A stretch of DNA of 64,000 nt. It comes from [Flexibacter] sp. ATCC 35208 (GTDB lineage Bacteria > Bacteroidota > Bacteroidia > Chitinophagales > Chitinophagaceae). Below, piece after piece: positions 17,205 through 25,281 of this stretch (position 1 is the stretch's first letter; every line of letters starts with the position of its first letter). The notes beneath the pieces were generated by a model. That model had not been told where the DNA came from and made no database searches. It worked only from the letters and a program-made list of their open reading frames with translations. The stretch spans positions 1-64,000 of the forward strand of contig NZ_MTKN01000003.1 of NCBI RefSeq assembly GCF_001975825.1, written 5' to 3'. The translations under genes were made by a program, and so were the position numbers.

Positions 17205-20200
17205 CTAGAACTTGTAACTGATTGTAATGCTATAAGTACGGCCTGGCTTAGCTTCATAATTGATGAGGTCTTTCCCGTTCTGATACAACAATTCTTTCGT
17301 GGAAGGTGTCTTTTTTCCATTAGTGATATCTCCATCACTATAACTATTTCGATATACAAGAGATGAACTGTTCAATAGGTTTGCAATATTCAGTTTCACC
17401 TCACCTTTTTGTTTCAAAAATCTTACTGCCAGTTGTGCATCCAGCGATTCCAATGGACGCTCATACAGCGAATAGATATATGCTTCATCCGGACGGAACA
17501 TTCTGTTTGAAATATAATTGTACACCAGGCTTACAGAAGCAGGCTTCACATCATAGAAGATACCCGCATTCATCATGTAGTTGCTGGCACCAGTCTGTGG
17601 TCTTCTTTCTTCCTTACCCACCGTTTCAATCGGCGTTACCTTCAATGGATTATTGGGATCAATCGCATTGTAATTCACATCCATCGGAGTTACATAAGCT
17701 CTCAGTGTAGTAAAGTTGCCATACAGCACGATGTTGCGTAATACAGGCACTTTTGTAAAAGCAAGGGACTTACGCACCTCTACTTCCAGACCATAGTTCT
17801 TTGCATCTTTATTATTCTTCAGGTTATAGATACCACCACTCTGCTCATCATTGTATATCTCCATGGAGTATCCAAACTTCTTATAGAACAGGGACATTGA
17901 AATCACTTCTCCCGCACCCGGATACCATTCGTAACGGAAATCATAGTGGTGCGCAATCGTGGACCTCACCAGCTCACTCTGGTAAATACCACCTAATTCA
18001 AAATCGTATTCTCTAAAGAATGACATCTCACGCAGGTCAGGACGAATGATACTCTTCGAATACGCCAAACGCAGGTTCATAGTAGGTGTCATACTATAAG
18101 TCAGATTCACAGATGGGAAGAAATTCCAGTTTGGCTCTCTGTTCGTTAATTCACTATAGTCAAATTTCTCGTCAGTACCACGTGTGCTGTTGATATAATG
18201 GAACAAAGAATCCAGTGCGTCATTCGCTTTATTCAGGTTGTAATACTCTGCTCTCAGTCCCCATACCAGTCGCCATCTATCTCCGATCTTATCATCCAGC
18301 ATCAGGTACATTCCATGCAATGCCGCTTTTTTGTGAAAATCATCAGAGTAATCACTGATGTAAATGCTACCACCTCTTTCGGGAACAAATGTCTTTGCCA
18401 GTGGCGGATAATCCGTTGTATTATAATTTTGAGAACCGGTGTTCAACACATAAAACAGCCTGTCTTTGCTCCAACCGGCATATCCCACTTTGAAAATATT
18501 CTGTGAAACAAAATTGCCGGGACTGAAATTGAACGGTACTGACAAAGCAGCATCCCAGTTGTAATTCTTCTCATACGCTCTGCTCCACCAGCGTAAAGCA
18601 CCTGAACTGATACCACTACTAAATGGAGAACTGATGTTGAATTCATTGGATTCCAGTTTATCATCCTCAACCACATTAGCCAACAGCTGATGGTTATCAG
18701 GCTTCTGTTTGTCCATCACTAAATAACTACCCATCCATTTGAACTTAATCCCTTTATTGCCAATAGAATGCTCACCTTTCAACTGATGCTGCCACATGTC
18801 TGTCTGTGTAGTCAGGTCGTAGTACCCCAGCAGCAATCCACTTGGATCAGAGTGTTGTCCCTTCCCTATAATCAATTGTTGATCATACGTGCGCAGGAAT
18901 AATGTCTGAAACCCCAGACGTGTGCGTGGTGATCTGAATCCAATACCTGCCAGTCCGCCCAGGTTAGTGGTTAAGCCATAACGCTTGCCGCTGAAACCCG
19001 CACGATCCGGATCATCCGCATTTACTTTACCATCGAAATTATCATGGCTCATTCTGATATCCTGTGTCTGAAAAGTATTGCGATAACTTGCAGATACCAC
19101 CAGGCCAAACTGATTCTTTGAGCCCGCATTGAATACTCTGCCGGCAGAGAGCTGATAGTTCTGAGAAACCGGAGCTTTCATTTCATACACACCCCAGTTA
19201 TTATTGAATGCGGTAGCTTCATTTCCTTTTGCACTATAAGCAGCTTTAATTTCCGCAGTACTGTTCCAATCCAGCTTACCCAGCAGATCGCGATGTGGTG
19301 CTGCTTTTCCCCAATACTCACTACCATCTAACTGCAGGGATTGAAAATTCTTTCCGGTAGTCAGGCTATTGGTACTTCCACCCACTGCTATGTTTAAGAA
19401 ATTCTGTGTCGGAATATCTAATGTATTCACCTCTACAAGACCGCCTCCAAATTCAGCACTACGATCAGGAGTAAGTGTCTTTACCACAGTAACATTCTCT
19501 ACGATGTTAGCAGGAATAATGTCGAAGCTGAAATTCTTTCTATTCAACTCCGTACTTGGCATTACCTGATTGTTCAGTACTGCCTGGTTGTATCTTTCAC
19601 TCAGACCACGAACTACTACGTATTTATTTTCCATAGTCGACAAGCCACTCACACGTTTCAACACTTCCCCGATATTCTTGTCAGGCGTACGGCTAATCTG
19701 TTCAGCACTGATACCATCCGTAATACCTGCATTATTTTTCTGGATAGCATACAACCCTTCTACAGATGCTCTTTTGTAATTACCAGTTACAGTAACTTCT
19801 TTCAAACGGGAACCAGTACTTTTCATCACTACATTCAGCGGTGTCACACCTTTTGCAGCCACGTTCACCTCAGTGATCTGCCGGGTATCAAAAGATACAT
19901 AGCTGAATGTAAGGGTATACACACCCGGATTCAGACTCAGATCATAGGTACCATCTACACTGGTCACAGCGCCCTGACCTTTGTTAGCCAGGATAGTTAC
20001 ACCTGGTAAAGGTTCGTTTTTACTATCTACGATCTTACCTGTTACACGGCCTTTTTCAAGGGCGGCATTGCGAAGCTGTCTGCCTTGTTTCAGTGCCACC
20101 GTATTGTTCGCGTAAGTGATGTCAATTGGTGCATAGTCATCCAGGTAATGTAATACTGCAGATAAGGACTGCGAATTGAATTTCACTTCTTCCAATGCAC

Positions 20201-20435
20201 AATGTTGCAGGTACTCAGGATCGTAAGCGAAAGTGTACTTTGTTTGTTGCTCAAGCGATTTTACAACAGCTGCTGCATTCGTGTTTGCAAGGTTTACAGA
20301 TACCTTGTCATTCAGAGATTGGTAGGATTGCGCAGACAGCGCCACAGTACTCCCTGTGAGTAAAAAACACAACAGGAAAGCCTTCCAGGAATACATAACT
20401 TCCCCATTACAAAATCTGTTTGTAGATTTTTGCAT
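17205..20435 (-). CDS. TonB-dependent receptor with N-terminal STN signalling domain
   Basis: This protein has about 1076 residues. A start at the internal ATG 20396 (MYSWKAFLLCFLLTGSTVAL) gives a cleaner signal peptide ending in ALSAQS and is preceded by GGGGAAG. An STN domain follows (about 40-100: VSVNLANTNAAAVVKSLEQQ), then a carboxypeptidase-regulatory-like domain (about 125-205: VTGKIVDSKNEPLPGVTILA), the plug (about 225-330: KNIGEVLKRVSGLSTMENKY) and a barrel ending TYSITISYKF. STN domains contact FecR-type anti-sigma factors; the fecR gene lies 105 bp upstream. The receptor therefore likely couples substrate uptake to transcription. Substrate is unknown. Confidence 0.93.
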   Translation of the reverse strand: MQKSTNRFCNGEVMYSWKAFLLCFLLTGSTVALSAQSYQSLNDKVSVNLANTNAAAVVKSLEQQTKYTFAYDPEYLQHCALEEVKFNSQSLSAVLHYLDDYAPIDITYANNTVALKQGRQLRNAALEKGRVTGKIVDSKNEPLPGVTILANKGQGAVTSVDGTYDLSLNPGVYTLTFSYVSFDTRQITEVNVAAKGVTPLNVVMKSTGSRLKEVTVTGNYKRASVEGLYAIQKNNAGITDGISAEQISRTPDKNIGEVLKRVSGLSTMENKYVVVRGLSERYNQAVLNNQVMPSTELNRKNFSFDIIPANIVENVTVVKTLTPDRSAEFGGGLVEVNTLDIPTQNFLNIAVGGSTNSLTTGKNFQSLQLDGSEYWGKAAPHRDLLGKLDWNSTAEIKAAYSAKGNEATAFNNNWGVYEMKAPVSQNYQLSAGRVFNAGSKNQFGLVVSASYRNTFQTQDIRMSHDNFDGKVNADDPDRAGFSGKRYGLTTNLGGLAGIGFRSPRTRLGFQTLFLRTYDQQLIIGKGQHSDPSGLLLGYYDLTTQTDMWQHQLKGEHSIGNKGIKFKWMGSYLVMDKQKPDNHQLLANVVEDDKLESNEFNISSPFSSGISSGALRWWSRAYEKNYNWDAALSVPFNFSPGNFVSQNIFKVGYAGWSKDRLFYVLNTGSQNYNTTDYPPLAKTFVPERGGSIYISDYSDDFHKKAALHGMYLMLDDKIGDRWRLVWGLRAEYYNLNKANDALDSLFHYINSTRGTDEKFDYSELTNREPNWNFFPSVNLTYSMTPTMNLRLAYSKSIIRPDLREMSFFREYDFELGGIYQSELVRSTIAHHYDFRYEWYPGAGEVISMSLFYKKFGYSMEIYNDEQSGGIYNLKNNKDAKNYGLEVEVRKSLAFTKVPVLRNIVLYGNFTTLRAYVTPMDVNYNAIDPNNPLKVTPIETVGKEERRPQTGASNYMMNAGIFYDVKPASVSLVYNYISNRMFRPDEAYIYSLYERPLESLDAQLAVRFLKQKGEVKLNIANLLNSSSLVYRNSYSDGDITNGKKTPSTKELLYQNGKDLINYEAKPGRTYSITISYKF

Positions 20436-20487
20436 ACTTTAGAATTGCGTTTATGTTAAAAATGATAGGTGCGGGTTGTCCCCTTCA

Positions 20488-20505
20488 TGGCGCATTCAGG
20501 CGCCA
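20488..20505 (-). repeat. short hairpin between fecR and the receptor gene
   Basis: TGGCGC and GCGCCA form a 6-bp GC-rich stem with a 6-nt loop in the 105-bp fecR-receptor spacer. There is no T-run. It may be an mRNA-processing or attenuation element. Confidence 0.4.
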
Positions 20506-20540
20506 GTACAGTTATTAAGTTGTGTCTTTTAAATATTATT

Positions 20541-21473
20541 TTAAGGTGTTACGATCGCATACGTGTTTGTTCCTCTTTTCTCAATCTTAAAACCATGCAC
20601 ATATTGCATTGCTTCCAGTATACTTTCAACCGGCGTGGAGGCCGGGAATATGCCTGAGACTTTTTTCTTTCCATTAAATGCAGGATCTACAATAATCTTA
20701 CAACCTTTACGTGCCTGTATCCGGGCAAATGCATCTTCCAAAAGCGTCTGATCAAATACTATTTTTCCCTGTCTCCAATCTGTTACTTCCTGTCTGTTAA
20801 AAGTAACTGGTAATAATTGCGTTTTGTCATTATTGAAGGCAATCATCTGCCCCGGATGAAGGATACATGAAAACGTGGATGTTGCTACAGATACCTTTCC
20901 TTCCAGCAAACTTACTTCTATCGTGCCATCAGCTTTGTTGTTCGTAGCAATATTAAAAGCAGTACCAAGGGCAGTGGTCTTCAAATGACCGGTCTGGACA
21001 CTGAACGGACGACTGGGGTCATGCTTCACATTAAAATAGCCCTCACCTTCCAGCCATAGCTCACGACTTGTATCGTTATATTGTTGATTATAAATAACGG
21101 ATGAATGTGGTGCCAGCAATACTTCAGAACCGTCTGTCATAGTCATGAGCTTTATATCATTACCGGCATTTGCCAATGTATCCCATTTCATGGCCATCAT
21201 ATGTTTACCCATGCCCTTTTGCTGCCACTGCCACATCCATGTACCGAAACTGATCAATACCGCTATTGCAGCTGCCACGCCATACCACCTACGGTAGGTT
21301 GCCCGCTTCATACTTACAACCGGGGTAGCAGCACTCTCTTCATACACCTGTTCAAACCACGCATCTGCTTCTGGTGTTGCAGGCTGACTGAGATAAGCTT
21401 CTACCAGCTTCACCTCTTCGTCCGTGCAGGTTCCCTTAAAGTATTTTTCTAGTAGTGAATTGTCAATGTTCAT
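20541..21473 (-). CDS. FecR-family anti-sigma factor
   Basis: The 310-residue product has an N-terminal cytoplasmic helical part (NSLLEKYFKGTCTDEEVKLVEAY), one membrane segment (about 67-83: WYGVAAAIAVLISFGTW), then the periplasmic FecR domain (LMTMTDGSEVLLAPHSSVIY, LWLEGEGYFNVKHDPSRPFSV, VSLLEGKVSVA). A C-terminal STN-like region follows (GKIVFDQTLLEDAFARIQ). It sits upstream of the STN-containing receptor in the classical order. The cognate sigma gene that normally precedes fecR is missing; 692 bp without a gene separate it from the permease. Confidence 0.93.
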   Translation of the reverse strand: MNIDNSLLEKYFKGTCTDEEVKLVEAYLSQPATPEADAWFEQVYEESAATPVVSMKRATYRRWYGVAAAIAVLISFGTWMWQWQQKGMGKHMMAMKWDTLANAGNDIKLMTMTDGSEVLLAPHSSVIYNQQYNDTSRELWLEGEGYFNVKHDPSRPFSVQTGHLKTTALGTAFNIATNNKADGTIEVSLLEGKVSVATSTFSCILHPGQMIAFNNDKTQLLPVTFNRQEVTDWRQGKIVFDQTLLEDAFARIQARKGCKIIVDPAFNGKKKVSGIFPASTPVESILEAMQYVHGFKIEKRGTNTYAIVTP

Positions 21474-21583
21474 TTTTATGGCGGATAAACGAATACTGTT
21501 TTGTGGTCAGCATAGAGAGTACGTTGCAGAAAAGAGGGAGTACTAATCAAAAAATGGAGTTAATAATTGCTTAACATAGGAGC

Positions 21584-21615
21584 AAAAAAAAGCGTAGGGT
21601 AGATACCTTACGCTT
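21584..21615 (-). terminator. terminator-like hairpin 111 nt before fecR
   Basis: On the minus strand AAGCGTAAGGTA and its partner (21615-21604 and 21601-21590, one A-C mismatch) form a hairpin followed by eight T (21591-21584). It stands in front of fecR, not behind a gene, so it could end a short leader transcript or act as an attenuator. Confidence 0.6.
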
Positions 21616-21660
21616 GTTGTTAAGATTGTCATGTGAATGTTCGAGAATGCAAATCGTGTA

Positions 21661-21714
21661 GGCTTTTAATGGTTTACCATGGGGCTCCAGATCTTAACAT
21701 ATCTAAAAGCCCCC
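21661..21714 (-). promoter_or_regulatory. candidate structured RNA leader upstream of fecR
   Basis: Within 54 bases there are four paired elements. GGCTTTTA (21661-21668) matches TAAAAGCC (21704-21711). ATGGTTTACCAT (21669-21680) folds on itself. AGAT (21689-21692) matches ATCT (21701-21704). GGGGCT (21681-21686) matches AGCCCC (21708-21713). The outer 8-bp helix and the GGGGCT/AGCCCC helix share bases and exclude each other, giving a three-way junction or a long hairpin. It lies 46 nt upstream of the terminator-like hairpin on the minus strand. No known riboswitch class is recognised. Confidence 0.4.
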
Positions 21715-21715
21715 A

Positions 21716-22165
21716 CCTAATGAGAAAAATATCTTGAATGATTTAAAAAATCAGAAAATGTTTTTTTGAATTTAAATTTAGTCTTCCGGAAATTTCGCTA
21801 CACCCAGCCGGGCAACAATGACAAGGTTCTATACATCATTATCCAATGCAACAATACTTGTTTACACACAATCTTAAAGTCGCTGGCACTCATTCCATCC
21901 TTATCAATCTATATTGCCGCGGGCTCGCGTTTGTAGTTGTGATGACTATGATAAAATACCCCACCAGGTACACACAGTATTGACAAAGGGTTTTCTATTC
22001 ATACGTGTTCGTCAAGGGTTACACACAAACCAATTCGTCGGGTCCTTTCGGAAGTCTCTATGCAAATTACATCAATTCACTGAAATTTCCACAACAGTCA
22101 CATAAATTTCCAACCATTTTACATACAACTTTTGTGTCACATTAGCTTTTTCTTGTCTTCTTTAG
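21716..22165. other. intergenic region without recognisable gene
   Basis: This is 450 bases between the permease stop and the structured fecR leader. Frames on both strands are short and show no protein features. In particular there is no trace of an ECF sigma gene, which would be expected here. It presumably contains the fecR promoter, but I could not find a TAnnTTTG element on the minus strand. Confidence 0.5.
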
Positions 22166-23599
22166 CTATTTAGACCGCGCCATTGCCACATAGTACACCG
22201 GAATACCTAACAGGATAATACCCAATCCTGATATAGCATAGTTGAACTCAAATTTCAGTAATAACAACGCTAATGATGCCGCAACTATTATATACAACAA
22301 AGGTAATACAGGATAACCAAATGCTTTATAAGGTCGTGGCATATCCGGTTGCTTACGGCGAAGGATAAAAATACCCAGGATAGTGATCACATAAAATATC
22401 AATACCCCGAATATTACCATGGTCAACAAATCTCCGTATTTCCCAGTCAAACATAACAAAGAAGCCCACAGGCATTGAATCCATAATCCGTTGGCGGGAA
22501 CATTAAACTTGTTCAGTTCTCCTGCCTTTTTGAAGAACAATTTGTCCTGCGCCATGGTGTAGTAGATACGGGCGCCGGCCAGGGTTAATCCATTATTACA
22601 ACCGAAGGTCGAAACCATGATCATGATAGCAATCACTATCGCACCTCCGTTTCCAAAGATATGCGTAGCTGCTGCAACCGCGACGCGGTCCTTTGGTACA
22701 AATGCAATTTCCTGTAAAGGTAACACAGCTATATACATCAGGTTCGTACTCACATATACAATTGTTACCAGGAATGTACCCAGAAACAATGCCCTGCCTA
22801 TATTCCGCTGTGGATTCTTGATCTCTGCCGCAATGAAAGTAATATTGTTCCAGGCGTCACTGCTGAACAGTGATCCTTTCATCGAAATTGCCACTGCACC
22901 AAACAGTGCCAGGCCAGACAACGCTGTGGTAACGATTGTGCCGTCGGCTGCTTTTGTCACGCTCATCGCATCCCAGGCATGCGCCCAGTTAGCCGACCAG
23001 ACTTCCGCTTTTGCCCCCAGCAAAAACCCGAATACGATCAGCCCAAACAGAGATATCAGTTTTGCCAATGTAAATACTGTCTGAATAATCTTGCCATTCC
23101 TGATCCCCCTGGTATTAATCCAGGTTAGTACTACTATTGAGATAATAGCCAGTACCTGGGCCGCAGAGACGGTAAAGAGCTTCAGATCCAGCAGGATGTT
23201 ATCCTCACTGAAGAATGGAATGATAAACGCTGAATACTTTGCAAATGCTACGGCTACTGCCGCTATAGTACCGGCCTGTATAACACCGAACTGTGTCCAG
23301 CCAAATAAAAATGCAATAAAGGGATTATAAGCCTCTCTGAGGTACACATACTGGCCGCCGGCACGTGGATACATACCAGATAGTTCGCCGTAACTAACGG
23401 CTGCTATAATAGTCACAATACCTCCTAATACCCACATCAGGGTAAGCCATCCGGCACTTCCAATGGACCTGGTAATCTCCGCTGATACGAGAAATACACC
23501 TGACCCGATCATCGATCCGGCTACTATCATAGTTGCATCCAGCAAACTAAGACTGGGACGGAAAGCCGTCTGATGGTTATTTGTGTCCTGGTTACTCAT
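22166..23599 (-). CDS. APC-family amino-acid permease
   Basis: The 477-residue inner-membrane protein has about 12 hydrophobic segments. It shows the APC signature near TM1 (LLDATMIVAGSMIGSGVFLV) and the TM2-3 loop motif YGELSGMYPRAGGQYVYLREAY. The sequence is closest in style to the LAT/cationic-neutral amino-acid exchanger branch (NITFIAAEIKNPQRNIGRAL; GARIYYTMAQDKLFF). Substrate cannot be read from the sequence. The gene stands alone between an OmpH-like gene and a long empty region. Confidence 0.9.
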   Translation of the reverse strand: MSNQDTNNHQTAFRPSLSLLDATMIVAGSMIGSGVFLVSAEITRSIGSAGWLTLMWVLGGIVTIIAAVSYGELSGMYPRAGGQYVYLREAYNPFIAFLFGWTQFGVIQAGTIAAVAVAFAKYSAFIIPFFSEDNILLDLKLFTVSAAQVLAIISIVVLTWINTRGIRNGKIIQTVFTLAKLISLFGLIVFGFLLGAKAEVWSANWAHAWDAMSVTKAADGTIVTTALSGLALFGAVAISMKGSLFSSDAWNNITFIAAEIKNPQRNIGRALFLGTFLVTIVYVSTNLMYIAVLPLQEIAFVPKDRVAVAAATHIFGNGGAIVIAIMIMVSTFGCNNGLTLAGARIYYTMAQDKLFFKKAGELNKFNVPANGLWIQCLWASLLCLTGKYGDLLTMVIFGVLIFYVITILGIFILRRKQPDMPRPYKAFGYPVLPLLYIIVAASLALLLLKFEFNYAISGLGIILLGIPVYYVAMARSK

Positions 23600-23681
23600 A
23601 ATTAGATTTTAGTTGATTGTAGCACTACATCCAGAAATACGGTGGAATTACTCAAAAAACAACTGGCCTGTAACTACCCAA

Positions 23682-23733
23682 AATCCCGTTCCGTAAATGC
23701 TTCAGTTCATCTAAAGCTCCACGAAACGGGATT
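23682..23733. repeat. inverted repeat between ompH-like gene and permease
   Basis: AATCCCGTT (23682-23690) and AACGGGATT (23725-23733) form a perfect 9-bp stem with a 34-nt loop in the 177-bp spacer. On the minus strand TTTT follows. It may be a weak terminator for the OmpH-like gene or part of the permease leader. Confidence 0.4.
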
Positions 23734-23776
23734 CCAAGTTAAAAACTTTTTTATATGTTTTTGCTATAGCAACTAT

Positions 23777-24388
23777 TTATTTTTTCTCCTTAGCTGCATC
23801 TGCCTCATTCAGGCCTTTGATAACTTCCGGAGTAATGTCATACTTTTTGTCTTTGAACAGGATGTTGCTCGCCCCTGTACGGTAAGACAAAATATATGCA
23901 TAACGCTTGTCGCTGTTGAAATTCTCCAGGAAGTCGTTCAGTCTCTTCTGCAGTTCTTCGTTGAATTTGCTTTCCTGTTCAGCATACTGCGCACGCATAT
24001 TCTGTGCTTTGCCTTCCAGTTGTTGCTGTTTCTGATACAGGGTACGCTGAGCAGCTTCACCTTCTGACTGGGTCATACCGGTAGCTTTACGTTGGAAATC
24101 AGCTGCTTCGTTCTGCAATGCACGTACATTTGCCTGCAGTTCGTTTTCGATAGCCTGCTGTTTGGTTTCCAGCTCAGTTTTCTTTTGCTTGAAGTAGTTA
24201 TAATAAGCTTCTACAGTATCAATATCCACGTAAGCAATAACGAGACCGTTCGAAGCGGTCGAAGCGCTTGTACCTGCGGCAGGTGCTGATGATTCGGTAT
24301 CCTTCTTGACAGGTTGTTGACAAGCCATAAATGTCGCGGCTGCGAATGCTGCCAATAATCCGCTTTTCACAATTTGTTTAGTGCGCAT
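23777..24388 (-). CDS. OmpH/Skp-family periplasmic chaperone-like lipoprotein
   Basis: The start is taken at ATG 24388 (MRTKQIVKSGLLAAFAAATF), which begins the signal peptide with lipobox FMACQQ; twelve codons upstream are unnecessary. Residues about 50-170 form a long coiled coil rich in Gln, Glu and Lys (YYNYFKQKKTELETKQQAIE; LYQKQQQLEGKAQNMRAQY) ending in the OmpH-type LNDFLENFNSDKRYAYILSY. OmpH/Skp proteins hold outer-membrane proteins in the periplasm. The lipid anchor is a variation on the soluble Skp form. Confidence 0.85.
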   Translation of the reverse strand: MRTKQIVKSGLLAAFAAATFMACQQPVKKDTESSAPAAGTSASTASNGLVIAYVDIDTVEAYYNYFKQKKTELETKQQAIENELQANVRALQNEAADFQRKATGMTQSEGEAAQRTLYQKQQQLEGKAQNMRAQYAEQESKFNEELQKRLNDFLENFNSDKRYAYILSYRTGASNILFKDKKYDITPEVIKGLNEADAAKEKK

Positions 24389-24503
24389 GTTGTTAGGTGG
24401 ATTTTTTAATCTCCTTAAATACATTTTAAAAATTAAACGGCTAAAATAAGGTTTTTACGTTATAATACTAATGCCCACAGTTTCTTAACAACTCTTTCAC
24501 ATT

Positions 24504-25190
24504 TTAATTATGCTGAAAAGTCACTACCTTAAAACTGTCAGCCACCAAAGCATTTCCATATACAATCCAGCTATAACTCTTCCCAGCCTCAATGTTGAAA
24601 TCAGCTGTATTCAGGCTTGTTGAATCAGCATCCCTTATATCACGTGAATGGGCACCCGGTGTGATCTCCTTGAAAACAGAGTATCCCAGGTAACCAATGT
24701 TGGAAAAAAACTCCGTACCATCGATACCAAAATCCATGACTGTTGCCGTAGTTCCAGTGGTGTCATAACTATCACTCAGGTTTACTACACGCAGGTAACC
24801 TACTGTCTTGCTGCTTGTTGCACCCATTTTATCTTCAGTGGCCAGGAACTGCAATATATTATTGTGGTTCTTCTCGAAGTATATAGTGTAATAATGGTTA
24901 TTACGCAAACTGATCTGCCCCTGTATCAATGTATCTTCCCTGTCGCCGGTGGCAAAAATGCACAAAGTATAACGCTTTGCAGTAAATGATTTATAACCGG
25001 TATATTCTCCCAGAGACAAGCCAGTACCCATGGAGGTCGTATCCAATACAATATCATAGCTGGCATCCGGGTTGGCCACAAATACATTCAAATAAGATGT
25101 AGTGTCAGGTATAGAGCTATCACTATCCTTGTTGCAAGCATAGATCCCTGCTATGATGACCAGTAATACAATGAATTTTTTCACAATCAA
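24504..25190 (-). CDS. DUF4397-type lipoprotein
   Basis: The 228-residue product has a lipobox (IAGIYACNKDSD). The mature part contains two Ig-like beta modules, each beginning with a strand like LNVFVANPDASYDIVLD and YLRVVNLSDSYDTTGTTATV. The pattern LSLGEYTGYKSFTAKRYTLC resembles the DUF4397 repeat. It lies downstream of rpoC behind a strong terminator, so it has its own promoter. Function is unknown; it is expected at the envelope. Confidence 0.7.
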   Translation of the reverse strand: MIVKKFIVLLVIIAGIYACNKDSDSSIPDTTSYLNVFVANPDASYDIVLDTTSMGTGLSLGEYTGYKSFTAKRYTLCIFATGDREDTLIQGQISLRNNHYYTIYFEKNHNNILQFLATEDKMGATSSKTVGYLRVVNLSDSYDTTGTTATVMDFGIDGTEFFSNIGYLGYSVFKEITPGAHSRDIRDADSTSLNTADFNIEAGKSYSWIVYGNALVADSFKVVTFQHN

Positions 25191-25223
25191 ACCTATTTAT
25201 AGAAATTGTCCGAAAGTTACACG

Positions 25224-25263
25224 TAAAAAAAATGTCCCGGCACTACGCACGGGACATTTTTTT
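25224..25263 (-). terminator. terminator of the rplK-rpoC operon
   Basis: AATGTCCCG (25231-25239) and CGGGACATT (25250-25258) form a perfect 9-bp stem with T-rich flanks on both strands (A-run 25225-25232, T-run 25257-25263). It is 19 bp after the rpoC stop and should work in both directions. Confidence 0.9.
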
Positions 25264-25281
25264 ATAGTTTGAGCATTTCGC

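Noticed and set aside
21914..22105. 63-codon plus-strand frame in the fecR upstream region
   Set aside because: No protein features, no promoter and unusual composition; it does not resemble a sigma factor.
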